From contig OV277864.1 in NCBI GenBank assembly GCA_922989275.2, positions 682,001-746,000 on the forward strand: DNA of 64,000 bases, written 5' to 3'. A program made the translations under genes and the position numbers. Position 1 is the stretch's first letter. Every line of letters starts with the position of its first letter. The notes below the pieces were generated by a model. The model did no database searches. It was not told where the DNA came from and saw nothing but the letters and a program-made list of their open reading frames with translations. The DNA is from Gari tellinella. Its lineage: Eukaryota > Mollusca > Bivalvia > Cardiida > Psammobiidae. Positions 34,251-46,619 of the stretch are shown in pieces.

Positions 34251-36241
34251 TGGGTTGAGAAAGCGTACTACTTTCCGCATCCTATGAATACAAATTGTTT
34301 TCACCATTCATCTTAGATGCCACTAGCGAACTGAAGGTGAAACACATTTTAGAGCAAACTATTCTCGGATATTGCTTGATATTGCTTGTGTGTTTCTATC
34401 ACACAATCATTTGCGTTTCAACATGCATGGTCATGCTACCACTTTTTCAATGCATTAACTCTAATTTCAAAGTAGTTTGCATCCATACTATTTCCATGGA
34501 AACCAATTGTTCACTATCAATATCAATTTTACATAAATTGTCCGATAATGGTTACAGAAGACACGAATGCAACTGCCAATATATCGGGTTTGGTGGACTC
34601 CTTTTGGCGTTTGAAAAATGGATATAGGACACAATCTCGTACATGTATTTGTATTGCAAACAGTCTGAAGATAGAACAGACACTGGATAACTCTACATCT
34701 AATCCAAACGGTGTGTCACTAAAGTTTAAATAGTCAAAAGGCCGTAACATTTTACGTTTTATTGCATTGCGTTGTGTTTATTTATACCACCACTACGAAG
34801 TGATGATGATATACTGGAATCAGATTATTTTGTCGATTTCTTGAGAACCTGTGAACCTGCGAGTTTAATTACGATCCCTCGACCGTTTCAAGAGCTGTTG
34901 TTCGTTTTCCGAATTTAAGAGAATGTTTAGTTACAACTTTGTCATGGCTCAATTTTGCTGAAATTTTACAGCCATTCTTACTGTTATTGGAACTTGTGCT
35001 CTTGTAAGTTTTGTTACGATTCTAGAATTGTTGCCCTGTTCATCATTTTTGTAGTCTGATTAGTTGATCATTTCTGTCCGCGCTTGTTCTATAATGTAGT
35101 TTTTAGTAAATTTGCTGAAACTGACATGTGCGTTCTCTATCATACATGTAGAAACATGTTGACATGCAAATTTCGTTAAGTTTCAATTACTATTACATGA
35201 TTTATTGTCCTTTTGAAAAAGCGTGTTACAATGTAATACAAAAACATTAATAGTGAGCGTAAGACCAGTATTTGACAATGCCTCATGAAATTTCACACAC
35301 CTACATGTATTTATCATCACAAGAGCTTTATTAAGGCCAAGAACCACACTTATATCATGCACCTTATTCAAACTATCCCCTTTTTCTGCCTCAAGGAAAA
35401 AATATGCAATTTCAATTCCTTTAAAATTATTGAAAGCAAGTGTGTTTGTGCTGGCAAACATTGAGTCTGGTAGTTGGGGTGGGGTGGGGTGGGGGAGTAT
35501 TCGTTAGCCTTTGGCTTTCTGTTCTAGTTACGTCTAAACTAGAATAATATCGTAGTCCACACTGCACCTATACTGCATCGAAACGGTATTTCATGGCATA
35601 CTCTGTTCGTTATAGAAATGCATTTCCACATATTTATCTTCACCCTAATGATAATGCCCTTTTAACGCATTTAAATATTTCCCTTAGAAATGAATTTTCA
35701 TGCTGGTCCCATGTTTTGCTAAAATATCATGGAAAACCGTTCATTATCTTGACAGGTGGCTTCTTAAAGTGGACTGCAATTTAAATCGGTTTCTCGTACA
35801 GGAACTTTCTGTTACCTTTTTAGCGCTGAGCAACCATTTGATTATTCTGGAAAAGGACTAAGATTAGTAACACTGTTGTGACAAACACGGCACAGCAATG
35901 ACTGTTTAACATATTACAAGCAGTATTGATATCAACGGCGTTTGCAAATAACTATATAAGTCTTATTCAGATTCAGCAAAACAAATATATTATATTCACT
36001 AACATGCCCGATGACACTGACATTTCAGACTTGATCAGAGGCCATGTAATTTAGCGTCTAGCTGGAATCGAATCACATTGAAAATCATACCTTTATGTCT
36101 GAACGTGGAGCCTTTAAAAAAATGCAGACAAGAATGTTCAGACAAGCTACCATGTTTCTGAAATATTTGAAATATGCAACTAAGCATTTTGTACTTGAAG
36201 GAGGAGAAGGTCTTCCTTTCATTGCCATGACGTCGAGTGCT
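34251..36241. other. AT-rich DNA without a supported gene
   Basis: Short frames such as 34295-34627 and 35593-35784 have no recognised domain. About 34780-35060 resembles dispersed molluscan repeat sequence. A G-rich tract lies at 35476-35495. Confidence 0.45.
35476..35495 (+). other. G-quadruplex-type tract
   Basis: Four G runs of 4, 4, 4 and 5 separated by single T residues, the arrangement that favours a very stable parallel quadruplex. Confidence 0.8.
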
Positions 36242-36488
36242 TCAACCCTTTCATGCTCAAATTATTCGGGAGAATTTTACCCCTTCACCGCTTTATTGTC
36301 GTCAGCTTCAGTATTGCTGTCTGCAATACACGTTTCAAAGTTAGATTTCAGGTTGTATGACTTAATAAATGTCGATATGAGTGTCAAACAATTTGGGTCC
36401 TGATCAGACGCCGCGTTACGCGGCGTCTGATCAGGATCCAAACTGTTTGCAAACGCGCTTTAAGGCGTCATTGAGAGTGAAAGGGTTA
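36242..36488. mobile_element. TTAA-A hairpin MITE
   Basis: AACCCTTTCATGC and GAGTGAAAGGGTTAA ends; core 1 at about 36385-36450. The left TTAA has become TCAA. 247 bp. Confidence 0.8.
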
Positions 36489-37054
36489 AACAACTGACGT
36501 TTGCATTTATTTATTAAATGTAAATGTAAGTACAGTTGACTAAATTAATATTGCAGTGAAGGTCATACAGCTCCGATCTTGGTCTGACGAAGCGTTACGC
36601 GATGTCTGATCAGGCTATTAACTATTTGAAAATAAACATTGTACCGGTTAAAACCAAAGGGGAAAATGCTAAAGATAACCATATTGTGATACGTATACTT
36701 AAAGTAAAAGTTTGATATGTGGCATTGTAAAGTTAACAAGATTTTCTGAATATCTTTTTGTAAATAGGTGTGTATCTTTCACCTACATTAACCGGGTATT
36801 TAAATCTACTGTAGAGTGTTACATGCATTGAACTTGCATTATGTTTCTAGTTTTCACCGCCAATTCATTGCCTGCTTATATTTGTGAAGTTGTTTTGAAT
36901 AGAATTTGAATGAAGAAACTGTATCAACCAATAAAGATCATGATTAAACTACGATTTTCCCGACATCTGGTCTGGATTAAACCTGCTTGCAGCGTAAGTA
37001 TTGCCATTATAGTCGGTGAAAGTGTTAACATGGTTATTCATCGTTTCGTTTATA
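36489..37054. other. Non-coding DNA with decayed core 1
   Basis: GTCTGACGAAGCGTTACGCG near 36581 is a worn hairpin. No gene. Confidence 0.4.
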
Positions 37055-37307
37055 CAATGGAGAAGACATAATTCTTTCCTTGTTAAACGCAATCAAAACG
37101 CAATCGCATTGTAATAGAATCTAAAAAGTGACAATTGGTTGGCAATTTTTACCATTAATTGTATTTTGAGTAGCAAATAGTTTAAGGCCTGATCAGATGT
37201 CGGCTTTATGGCGTCTGGTCTTACTCCAAGCAGTTTGAACTTGAAATACTAGTTTAAACGTGACCAAGTTTATTGGGAAAGTACAATGTATAACGTTTTC
37301 TCCACTG
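37055..37307. mobile_element. TA-D hairpin MITE
   Basis: TA at 37053-37054 and 37308-37309; ends CAATGGAGAAGACATAATTC and AACGTTTTCTCCACTG. Core 1 is degraded to GATCAGATGTCGGCTTTATG. Confidence 0.75.
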
Positions 37308-37795
37308 TATGCATCGTTTAGGGTATGCGACCAAATTTGTGTTTATATTCACAATGTATATGCCTCTTCTTTCACTACCTGTGCCGTTGACTGTTGCATT
37401 TGCAAACATATTCGATTCAGTCCAGACGCTGAACATCTCATAGACTGAACTTGCTCACCACTGTTTATCAATAGTGCTTCATTCAAACTATCTAAAAGCG
37501 ACGTAAAATCATAACAAATCAAAATCAAATTAAATCTTTCAAACTATTAGACATATCAAGTGTAGTAAAATAGCAGGCAACAGGTTCAAAACCGATTATA
37601 ATATTGCAGAGAAATAGTAATGATGCGAAAGTAGAATTTCTTATCTTCAAATGTAGAGTTTTCTATCTTTATTTTTCGGTTGTTTGAAAACTACTTCCTG
37701 TCACGTTGATTAGAATAACTGCCCAATCGACAGTGCAGGAATTGTACCAGACTATCGCCTCAAAGTTGCATGCTTTTTACCATTACAGTGAAACC
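37308..37795. other. Non-coding DNA
   Basis: Nothing recognised. Confidence 0.4.
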
Positions 37796-38164
37796 CCTCT
37801 AAACCGGAACCTCTAAATACCGGAATTCTCTCTAAACCGGACAAAAACTTTGGTCCCGTTTCCAACTCTTCTTTAGTTTAATCTATTACAGCATGAATGT
37901 GCCGTTTTACGCCTTTTTATTCCTTCAATAGGTATCAGCAGATGTATATTTTTTTATTCTAGCTGATGATAGCTTAAAGCAGGTTGAAAGTAAAGCAGAA
38001 TGCGCCTTAAGGCGCATTCTGCTTTACTTTCAACCTGCTTTAAGTGATCAGCTATATTCCATACTAGAAACATGCTATGGGTTAAAACCCCTTTAAACCG
38101 GAAACCCCTCTAAACCGGACATATATGTTGCCCCATACATGTCCGGTTTAGAGGGGTTTCACTT
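37796..38164. mobile_element. TA-P (pogo/Tigger-like) MITE, well preserved
   Basis: TA at 37794-37795 and 38165-38166. Ends are CAGTGAAACCCCTCTAAACC and its near-exact inverse, with repeated internal AAACCGGA motifs at both ends. A perfect core 2 hairpin of about 68 bp lies at about 37975-38042. The 369-bp length matches the copy at 3578-3945. Confidence 0.85.
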
Positions 38165-38594
38165 TATATAGTATACTCCACTCCTATGTATATTCTCGTA
38201 TTGTACTCCAAACTTGACGTATGAGATGCAATGTTTTATTGTGCTCTTAAAAAGTTCTAAAGCTGATGCATGGCTTTCCCCATTATGTTTATTTTAGGAA
38301 TATATAGAATATTCTACCGGTTGAATACAGTGTTAACAGATGTATGTTCATATCTCCATAAACACACAAACATCTATACATTGCCTATAACCTAATATCA
38401 CTTGTAAATGTACATTGTAAGAAATCAATTAAATAGAGAATCTGACATGAGTGCTGATCCTTTATCATTTCTAAACCGTATGTTGTTGTCCCTCAGTCAT
38501 ATATATTTACATATTTGAAGTTGGAGAAACAATGCTGTATGGTGCTGATAAAAAAGCTCCTAAGCTGATTCATGGCTTTCCCGATAATGATAAT
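38165..38594. other. Non-coding DNA with a short duplication
   Basis: CTGATGCATGGCTTTCCCCA near 38263 resembles CTGATTCATGGCTTTCCCGA near 38566, hinting at an old local duplication. No gene. Confidence 0.4.
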
Positions 38595-38842
38595 TTAACT
38601 CTTTCATGCTCAAATTATTTGGGAGATTTTTACCAACTCACCGCTTTATTGTCGTTTGCTTCATTGTTGTTGTATGCAAGACATGTTTCGAAGTTAGATT
38701 TAAGGTTGTATGACTTTATAGATATCGATAAGAGTGTCAAACAATTTGAGTCATGATCAGACGCCGCGTTACGCGGCGTCTGTTTCGGACCCAAACTGTT
38801 TGCAAACGCGCTTTGAAGTGTCATTGAGAGTGAAAGGGTTCA
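38595..38842. mobile_element. TTAA-A hairpin MITE
   Basis: TTAACTCTTTCATGC to GAGTGAAAGGGTTCA; core 1 around 38738-38802, right arm slightly mutated (GTCTGTTTCGGACC). Confidence 0.75.
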
Positions 38843-39313
38843 GAAATGTAAAGAATATATTTTACTTTCATGGCGGTATGCAAAAATACACACTGTTTGA
38901 AACCGTGAAGCGGTTTCATACTTAAGTGTGACCAGGTGTTTTTTCATATCTTTATGAAAACAAAAATATATTCTTTGGATTACATGTACTTATAATCAAA
39001 TATCGCTACATAAAATAAGAAAGAAATCAAAAAGATAATCTAACCTACAATGTTCTCTCTCAATTAAGATATGGCATAGTATCGGTGCTTCTTTGACACA
39101 TTTTTAAACTATACTACTACATCTTAAATTTAAAAATGATTTGAGACTTTATCAAATCATAAACGTATCAATCAATTATTCGGTAATTACCTTTTGTGTC
39201 AAATCACATATGACTCTTTTCACCTGATGGTAAACAATAGTTTTAAACCATCACAAAATGAGATGACAACTGCTGTTGAAAACACCAAAATGAAAATTTA
39301 AATTGTGCAACAA
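38843..39313. other. Non-coding DNA
   Basis: Nothing recognised. Confidence 0.4.
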
Positions 39314-39594
39314 TGGACCAGTAATAACAATAAAACCGTATATTTTCAACAGGTGCACACTTGTATTTTACCGTAAACAAGTTAAAGTAACAGAAACGAA
39401 TGATTTTCAATGTGTTATTACGAGACGGAAACTATTCAATGAAAATTGTATGGTTTGATACTGAAAGGATTAGAAAAATCATCTTACATTGGCAATATAT
39501 AAATGTCAATTTAATCATTTTAATGTTTGTTCAGGCAAATTGTATAGGAAGAATGGCGGAAGTATCTTATAGTTTCCTTTCGGAAATGTTATCG

Positions 39595-39800
39595 TTAACC
39601 TCTCACTGTCATGACGTCATCAATGAAAAACAAGTGTCGTCTGCTTTTGTTTCTAAAATTTAACTTTTGGGTAATTTGATTTCAGAAATATTGAAATGAG
39701 TGGCAAACAGTATGGATCCTAATCAGACGCCGCGTTGCGCGGCGTCTGATCAGGATTCAAACTGTTTGCAAATTACTCTTGCACTCGGGATAAGGCAGTG
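39595..39800. mobile_element. TTAA-E hairpin MITE in duplicate copy 1
   Basis: TTAA at 39595-39598 and 39797-39800; core 1 around 39706-39767 with centre CGCCGCGTTGCGCGGCG. Copy 2 of the host duplication (near 40610) has no insertion. Confidence 0.8.
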
Positions 39801-40035
39801 AAGGGGTTAACCAGCTGCATATTATGTAAACACTTTTACTACTGGGATATGGTTTATTACAGTACATCGACAGTACTACTGATGTCAAACATTTAGGAAT
39901 AAATCTAAATAGAATAATAATGCAAACAAACACGCTTAGACACACTGGTATTTTGTATGAGATATTATTAGATAGAAATACGTTTTTTCTTACACGTCCC
40001 TTGCTTCATTTTGAATTTTGTTTTCTTTTAAAACT

Positions 40036-40370
40036 TATGTATCCCCACAGACCTTCCTACTGTTCCGTAGATCTGAGGTTTAACTGTCATAGGGAATATT
40101 TTCAGTTTATTAGAACGAGATTATCCCCCTCGGCCAAGAACAATTGGCAGATCGGTGGTTTTGATCCAATGCGCTGCTTGGTACATGTAACGAATGAGAT
40201 TAGCCGAAGTCATCTTCCTGAAATTATCATCGTCTCATCTCATGATCCCTCATCAGTCATCGGCGCTATATTTATAAGACCTATTTTTGTGTCGCAGTGA
40301 CGTAACAACCACCTCACCCATCAATCGTTTAACAATGGATGAATGCAACATTATTCCCAATTAGACCTCT
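40036..40370. repeat. Dispersed repeat between the duplicate copies
   Basis: GCAGATCGGTGGTTTTGATC and neighbouring sequence match 28845-28975 in inverse orientation. The 126-codon frame over this region is not conserved there. Confidence 0.45.
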
Positions 40371-40860
40371 TTTTGTTTAAATTTTACCGTAAACAGGAAC
40401 ATGAGGAACAACAATGTTATTTTCAGAAACGAATGTTTTTCAATGAGTTACTACCAAACGGAAACTGTTCAAAGAAATTTGAACTGTTTGATACTAAAAG
40501 GATTAAAAAATCATCTTACACTGACACTAAATAAATGTCAATTTAACTATAATAATGTTTGTTCAGCAAATTGTACCGGAAGAATGGCGGACGTACCTTT
40601 CGGAAATGCTCTCGTGAACAAAATGTACTGTGTTCAATTTGAACATTTATACTACTGGGATATGGCTCATTACTGTACATCGACAATACTAATGATATCA
40701 AACATTTAAGGATACATCTAAATAGAATAATAGTGCAACAAAACACATTGTGTCACACTGATATTTTGTTTGCGATATAATTGAATATAAATGCGTACTT
40801 CCTAACATGCCCCTTGCTTCATTTTGAAATTGGTTTTCTTTTTAAACCTCGTTTAACAAT

Positions 40861-42474
40861 GGAAGAACGTAACATTATTCCCAATTAGAACTCTTTTTGT
40901 TTTGGTTGCGTTACTTGTATGTTGCTGTCTCTGATACGGGAAACATGTACATGTATCAAACACTTTGTATGATCAGCAAACATTTAGCCTAAGCTGCAAA
41001 GAAAAAACTGTTGAAGCAAAATCAATCGATGAAATGCCCATTTAAGGGGGTAGGTGCAGCTTGGTAAAGTAAATACCAAATTCTTCAAACTTTGCATACT
41101 GATAGTAAAATTAGTTTCTATGACAAAACTGGTGAAAAAAGTGGGGGTACCGGACCTTTCTATTTCACAATTTGAGTTTTTTCAAGGCTACCCCCCTAAA
41201 ATTGAAGCTTCATAAAAACTCCTACTTTTTGTACTACGGTTTTTCAATCTTTATTTAAACAATCTATTTGTACCAAAAGTATCTTAATTTATATTACCAC
41301 AGTAAGAATAAACCCTAAAAATAATGTTTTTTCAAGATCCAAAATAAAAATATTTGATTTCACCAGAAAGGAGTAAAATTTACCCCACCCACTTTTTTAT
41401 AATGGGAGAATAAGGCACTGTGAAAATTGCCCTACAAATTGTAGCAAACTAAATACCAAATTTTTTATTTGTTGTTTTTAGCCTTGCAAAGAAAAAGTTT
41501 TAGTCAAATAGCAAATAAAAACACAGGGTCCCGTACCTTTTGAAAAATATATAGATCATTTTATCTAAAAAATCCATTTTTTCTCATTTTTTCAATTTTT
41601 TGTGTACTTTTACCAAAATTATTTTTTTTACAAAACATTTCATTTTATCTATTGAGTTATCTATAATTTATACTAAAACTGTACTACCATGAAAATGTCA
41701 TGCTTATATTCTGAGAAATTGAAATGAAATCGGATGTAACAAAATACAACCTACCTATGAAAACAGTGTATGCTGTTAACTACAAATAGGACATAAAACT
41801 TAAAAAGTCCCTTCCGGAACGAAAATCCAATTTTTTCCCGGGAAAATAGTGTTTTATTACTGTATGTATTCACCAAAAATGAGTTCTTACCATTTTTTTT
41901 GAAAATGAGTTCGTAACATTTTTCGGAAATTTCATAATGCTCAAAAAGACAGGCCGACATCATGTTAATATTTACTTCTAAACCATTCAAAAACACAATA
42001 TTACTGGACAACTGTAATTCTTTTAACATAGTTTGAAATCGTTGATAAATTTAGATTGTCGTTTAACGAAGTGCATTATTGAACATGTGTTACTCATTTT
42101 TAGTTTCTATTGTCCGATAATGGGAATAACAATTAGTTTTTTAAAGTATCTGAACAGGTGTTAGCACGTAACTCATTTAAGTGCTTTTAGAGCAATGTTT
42201 GAAGATTTAAGGGTTTCTTTTTTGTTCAAATGTTCATATCTTCCGACACTTCCCTATTCTGCCATGACATGGTGAAATAACTAACTGCAAAACAGGATGA
42301 TTTATTTTTCAAATTTGTATTTTTTGTCTTGTAATCATATTTGGCGCCAGGTTATTTTATACGGAGCAGTGGGTTCTAATTCCATGTCTCTGTTATATAA
42401 TAAATTGGTTATTTAGGATGCATTACAATTTGGGTCCAAATACGGCGTTAATTAACTCGATCCCTACAGTTTCA
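40861..42474. other. AT-rich DNA without a supported gene
   Basis: 41138-41170 (GGGGGTACCGGACCTTTCTA) faintly resembles the left end region of the TIR element at 45.8 kb (GGGGGTACCCGACCT), so a distant relative may lie here. A 92-codon minus frame at 41751-42029 has no known domain. Confidence 0.4.
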
Positions 42475-42688
42475 TTTACTCATTTAACGCTGAAATGTTT
42501 CATGGGCAATTCCAGTTTCCAATTAATTCTAATCTATTTATGACTATTTAAGCAAAATAAAAAAAAGCAGTTCATACTCTGATCAGGGCCTATGATCTGT
42601 GTCTATACTGGTTGGATATGAAATATATACTCTTTAAATGTATACTGTTTGTAAAATATCCAAAACGTGGCACTAGGGGGTCCATGAG
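42475..42688. mobile_element. Decayed TTAA-F copy
   Basis: Order of CATTTAACGCTGAAATG, a GATCAGGGCC hairpin remnant and TATACTGTTTGTAAA matches the intact neighbour, so this is an older copy lying next to it. Confidence 0.55.
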
Positions 42689-42934
42689 TTAACTCATTCA
42701 CCCCTGAAACTTTTAATGGACAATTCCAATTCCATAAGTCTAGTCCATTTTTGACGATTTATGGTATATTTTAACAATATTTCAAAATGACAAACAGTAT
42801 AGACCCTGATCAGAGGGCTCCTGAAGGAGTCCTCTGATCAGGGTATACACTGTTTGCATAGGACAAGTGTAATCCTTACAGGTATACTGTTTGTAAATGA
42901 CGAGTATACCCGTCGCTAGTGTTGAATGTGTTAA
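42689..42934. mobile_element. TTAA-F hairpin MITE
   Basis: TTAA at both ends. The hairpin at about 42791-42857 has a different centre from core 1: GATCAGAGGGCTCC mirrored across TGAAGG, with outer arms CAGTATAGACC and GTATACACTG. 246 bp. Confidence 0.7.
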
Positions 42935-43168
42935 TGCACGTCAACGCACCCTTGTCATTTCTATGGCTGAGTCATTATGGTATTTAACTGTAGAACATAA
43001 TTACCTTTACTGGCACCAATTGCTGAATATGTCTGGCAATGAAAGTGGCCCTTGACCAAGAATCATAAATCCACACATACCGTAGGTTCAAGTTCCGGGT
43101 AACCGGCATAAACATGACTCCGTAACTACGGGTATTAGTAAGAGACTAAGACATAGTGGTTGCTGTTA

Positions 43169-43410
43169 CAGTGGAGAAAACGTTATTCTTTCCCGTTTAA
43201 ACGCCAATGAAACGCAAACACATTGCATTAAAACGTAGAAAAAACAGCTTTTTGACAACTTTATTTACTTCAATCTGAGTGGCAAACAGTTTGGAGCCAG
43301 ATCAGACGCCGGGTAAACCGGCGTCTGATCTGGCTCCAAACTGTTTGCGATGGAAATAATAGTTTTAGCGTAAACGCGTTTATTGGAATAGAATAACGAT
43401 TTCTCCTCTG
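43169..43410. mobile_element. TA-D hairpin MITE
   Basis: TA at 43167-43168 and 43411-43412; left end CAGTGGAGAAAACGTTATTC. Core 1 with AGCC arms and centre CGCCGGGTAAACCGGCG. Confidence 0.85.
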
Positions 43411-43920
43411 TAGCATGAACTCTTTACCTGTTAAACTTCTATTTTCCAACAGAAAATGATAGTGACTTAATACTTATATTTGCACATTCATTTCTAAGCT
43501 CCATTTCAAGGAATACTCTGTTCTCTAAAACAATATATCTGATTCGGAAAACCAAGACTCTTACATGTGTAATTATTGAACACATTGGTTTGAGAATTTC
43601 ATTTTGAGCGAACGATACTTTTCTTCATTCAATTTAAGCTCTTTAACTTGTTTCGATTCCTTAACCTAAAAATGTAATGGTCCGATTCAACCCTATCTCA
43701 GACAAGGTGTCGACTAATAAATCTTGCCGTTGCAATTTTATGCAAAAGTCCATTTTTTAATGTTGACAGAAGAAATATGGACACGAATGTCCAGCAGTCA
43801 GGAGCCTGATCAGATATCGCGTTACACGGCGACTGATCTGGATTCAAACTGAGTGCGATGCCGACTTTAGTCGTCTACAGCGATGAAATGGTTCAAACGA
43901 CCATCATAAATGCACGCACA
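43411..43920. other. Non-coding DNA with decayed core 1
   Basis: GATCAGATATCGCGTTACAC near 43806 is a worn hairpin. No gene. Confidence 0.4.
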
Positions 43921-44140
43921 TTAACCCTTATCATGCTGAAGAGTCGTCTGCTACAAATATTCGTCTGCGAAAGATATGAATTAATTTTTATATTCTAATA
44001 AATTGTCGACAGCTTTTTAATATTGGTCACCGATATTTTGGATCCAGATCAGACGCCGCGTTACGCGGCGTCTCATCTGGACCCAAGCTGTATGCATACC
44101 AATGTATTAACCAAGTGGCGTTTAGCACGATAAGGGTTAA
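43921..44140. mobile_element. TTAA-C hairpin MITE
   Basis: TTAACCCTTATCATGC and GATAAGGGTTAA ends; hairpin at about 44034-44093, centre CGCCGCGTTACGCGGCG, arms GATCCAGATCAGA and TCATCTGGACC. Confidence 0.75.
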
Positions 44141-44436
44141 ACTGTGTCTTTATCTTTTTTCACAGAACAGAGTTAACTAGGGGGACACTAACAATGCGTC
44201 ATACATAAATTGCCCGTTAACCAAGAGTCAATGCCATATTTATCAAGGTTTATGTCACTTGTAATCAAATGTAATTTCACTACAAAAGAATAATCATTTA
44301 TTGTTTAATTTATGATCGGTCAATACGAGCAATTTCAGACCAAAGAAATGACCCTTTGTTGTAAAATTATTACCGATAGAATAATCAAACAAAGCAGAAT
44401 TATCCCGTATCGTGCTAAGCACGACTTAGCTAGATT
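44141..44436. other. Non-coding DNA
   Basis: Nothing recognised. Confidence 0.4.
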
Positions 44437-44505
44437 TGCAAGCAGTTTGGATCCAGATTAGACGCCGCGTTACGCAGCGTCTAATCTTGATCCAAACTGT
44501 TTGTA
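44437..44505. repeat. Core 1 hairpin, element ends not visible
   Basis: CAGTTTGGATCCAGATTAGA and its mirror with centre CGCCGCGTTACGCAGCG. A second, decayed hairpin follows at 44640-44705. Confidence 0.75.
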
Positions 44506-44868
44506 CTTATTTTCAAATTTTCTTCAGTTTAAATAGCCTTCATTTTTATTTTGATGTTTTTCGATATATGATACATTTGAAGCAAACGATTAGGGTTAAC
44601 CCTATGCATGCCAGAAACGTGTTAGCTAGACAGTTGTAAAAAAGTTTGGATTTAGATCAGACGCCTTGTTAGACGGTCTTTGATCACGATCTGAATTGCT
44701 TGCAAACCAGCTCGTGTAGCTACGAAGCAGAAAAGAATCAGTAAAGCATACTAAAATTTGAGCAAGTGATATTAATTCAGCGTTAAAATGGCTTAATAAA
44801 TCACAATGAAATTATCGTTCAGTTATGTGATTATTTGCCATTTGAGGACTATTCATTACAGTGGAGAA

Positions 44869-45024
44869 GACGTATTTTTTCCCAATAAACGAGTTGACGC
44901 TAAAACTGTTGTTTCCAGTGGAAACATACTCAGATCAAAATAAATGGTCAGAATTGTCAACAAGTTGTCACTTTCTACGTTTTATTGCAATGTGATTGCG
45001 CTCGGGAAAGAGTCTTCTCGGCTG
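44869..45024. mobile_element. TA-D variant lacking the hairpin core
   Basis: TA at 44867-44868 and 45025-45026; ends CAGTGGAGAAGACGTATTTT and GAGTCTTCTCGGCTG. The arms are present (CAACAAGTTGTCACTTTCTA) but core 1 is missing, so the core is separable from the element. Confidence 0.7.
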
Positions 45025-45702
45025 TAGTTAACACATACCCGATTTACCTTTAATCCTTACATGATGCCACCTGCTTCTATACTGTTAACCTCATTTTGTC
45101 GAATTTAGCTTAAATATATACATGTATATACTGACACGAAAAGGAAACTGTGCACTTTTATATTGAGTGTAACCTTGTCGTTGCTAAGTTTAGAATAATA
45201 AATCTTAGCATAGTGAGTGATAAAATAATTCTTCACACACTGCACTAATTCATCGATATTAAAGCACCCGAATGTCATGCAAACGTACCAACGGCTATTA
45301 TGCAATATTATGCACGTGCGGCCTGTGCAACATGTTTACAAGTACATATTTTCACTGACCGATATCTTTACTGAAAATGCAATGATAAAATCACAATACA
45401 TTTGAATTCAACTGGTTAACAAGCTCCCACGGCTTCAAGAAAACGAACGAATTCAGACACATTAGCACCTTTAATCCGACGTCAGCGTCTCTGACGTCAC
45501 TGGTCAGTTTGAGTGCCACCGAAATACCATCATGACTCTTCGACATCTTAACGGTCAAAATGGAAGCTTTAGAGATCAATCAGGATCCAGCAAGCCATCA
45601 CATCAGGGTAGATACATGACGTTGACGAATTGACGTCACAAGACGTTACGTCATGTCAATGCATTCGAGATTTTTTGCATTGGCCAGTGTAAGATGAGGA
45701 CA
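45025..45702. other. Non-coding DNA with a small open frame
   Basis: A 62-codon minus-strand frame at 45391-45579 has ordinary composition (MSKSHDGISVALKLT) but no family I recognise. GACGTCAGCGTCTCTGACGTC near 45479-45499 is an imperfect palindrome. Confidence 0.35.
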
Positions 45703-45705
45703 TTA

Positions 45706-45865
45706 TAGTCTAGTTGCTTAGGGTGAAAATCGTTACTTGGTGGATTAAAGCATAAAACTTTGTATACGGGTTGCATTTGCAGTATATAATCATAATAATT
45801 GGGGGTACCCGACCTGGCTGTCCAATTTCAGCCAAAATCCAAAATGGCGTCCAAAATGGCCACCA
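45706..45865 (+). repeat. Left terminal inverted repeat
   Basis: Begins TAGTCTAGTTGCTTA and contains CCAAAATGGCG at 45839-45849 and CCAAAATGGCC at 45851-45861. Both resemble the metazoan YY1 consensus AANATGGCG. Confidence 0.65.
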
Positions 45866-46619
45866 TAAAATAATACGTTTTGAAAAACGCCCTTATTTGG
45901 TAAATGTTCCTGTTTAAAGTGTCTATAAATGTGTAAACTGAACAGAAAGACTGTACTGTGATATAGTTGGACCCATTTATATAATATAATTGTTTATTTT
46001 CTATATAATAACTTAATTTCTTTAATCTGAATTGAACAGAATAGAACATAAATCGTCTAAGGCATAGACTGACACTTCACAAATGTATATTGTTATTATT
46101 TACCCGAATAAGATGGTTCTGATGGTAAATTAAATACATAATCACAATCAATTTATTCAACGTGTTCAACATTATTAGAAAATATCATTCTTTCTGTCTA
46201 ATTAAAATACAATCAAACCTCGATATCACGTGTATTTACTGCGTGCTAGAACTGATTAAAGTTGAATATTCTCGCATTTTTTCAGTTGAAAATCGATAAT
46301 TCATTCATGCTTAAGTAAAAAAATGTCTGTGTTTAAAGTCAAAAGGTGACTAAGATACATTTAACTTTGAAATATGGGTATATCGACTAAAGACAGTTTC
46401 GAGTTTTCAAGGTTCGATTGTATAACAGTTGTACTAGCATGTCAGTTTTGCAGTACATAACCTACATGCATTTCGTGATCAGGATAATTCATAGTTTCCT
46501 TTGCATACACTTAAACATCAACCTGAGTATTTTAGCGTATATTCTTTCTAAAGCATTGTGGCATTGCCTTATAGCCCGTTTAAGTTCTCTGCAGCTTTCT
46601 GCTTTTTTGTGAGTGTTCT

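Larger units (their letters stand above)
39314..40860. repeat. Direct duplication of about 0.5-0.7 kb
   Basis: Copy 1 at about 39340-39594 plus 39801-40035 and copy 2 at about 40370-40610 plus 40625-40850 share AAACGAATGATTTTCAATG-type and CTACTGGGATATGGTTTATT-type blocks in order. Reading frames across them are not conserved. Copy 1 holds the TTAA-E insertion. Confidence 0.75.
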
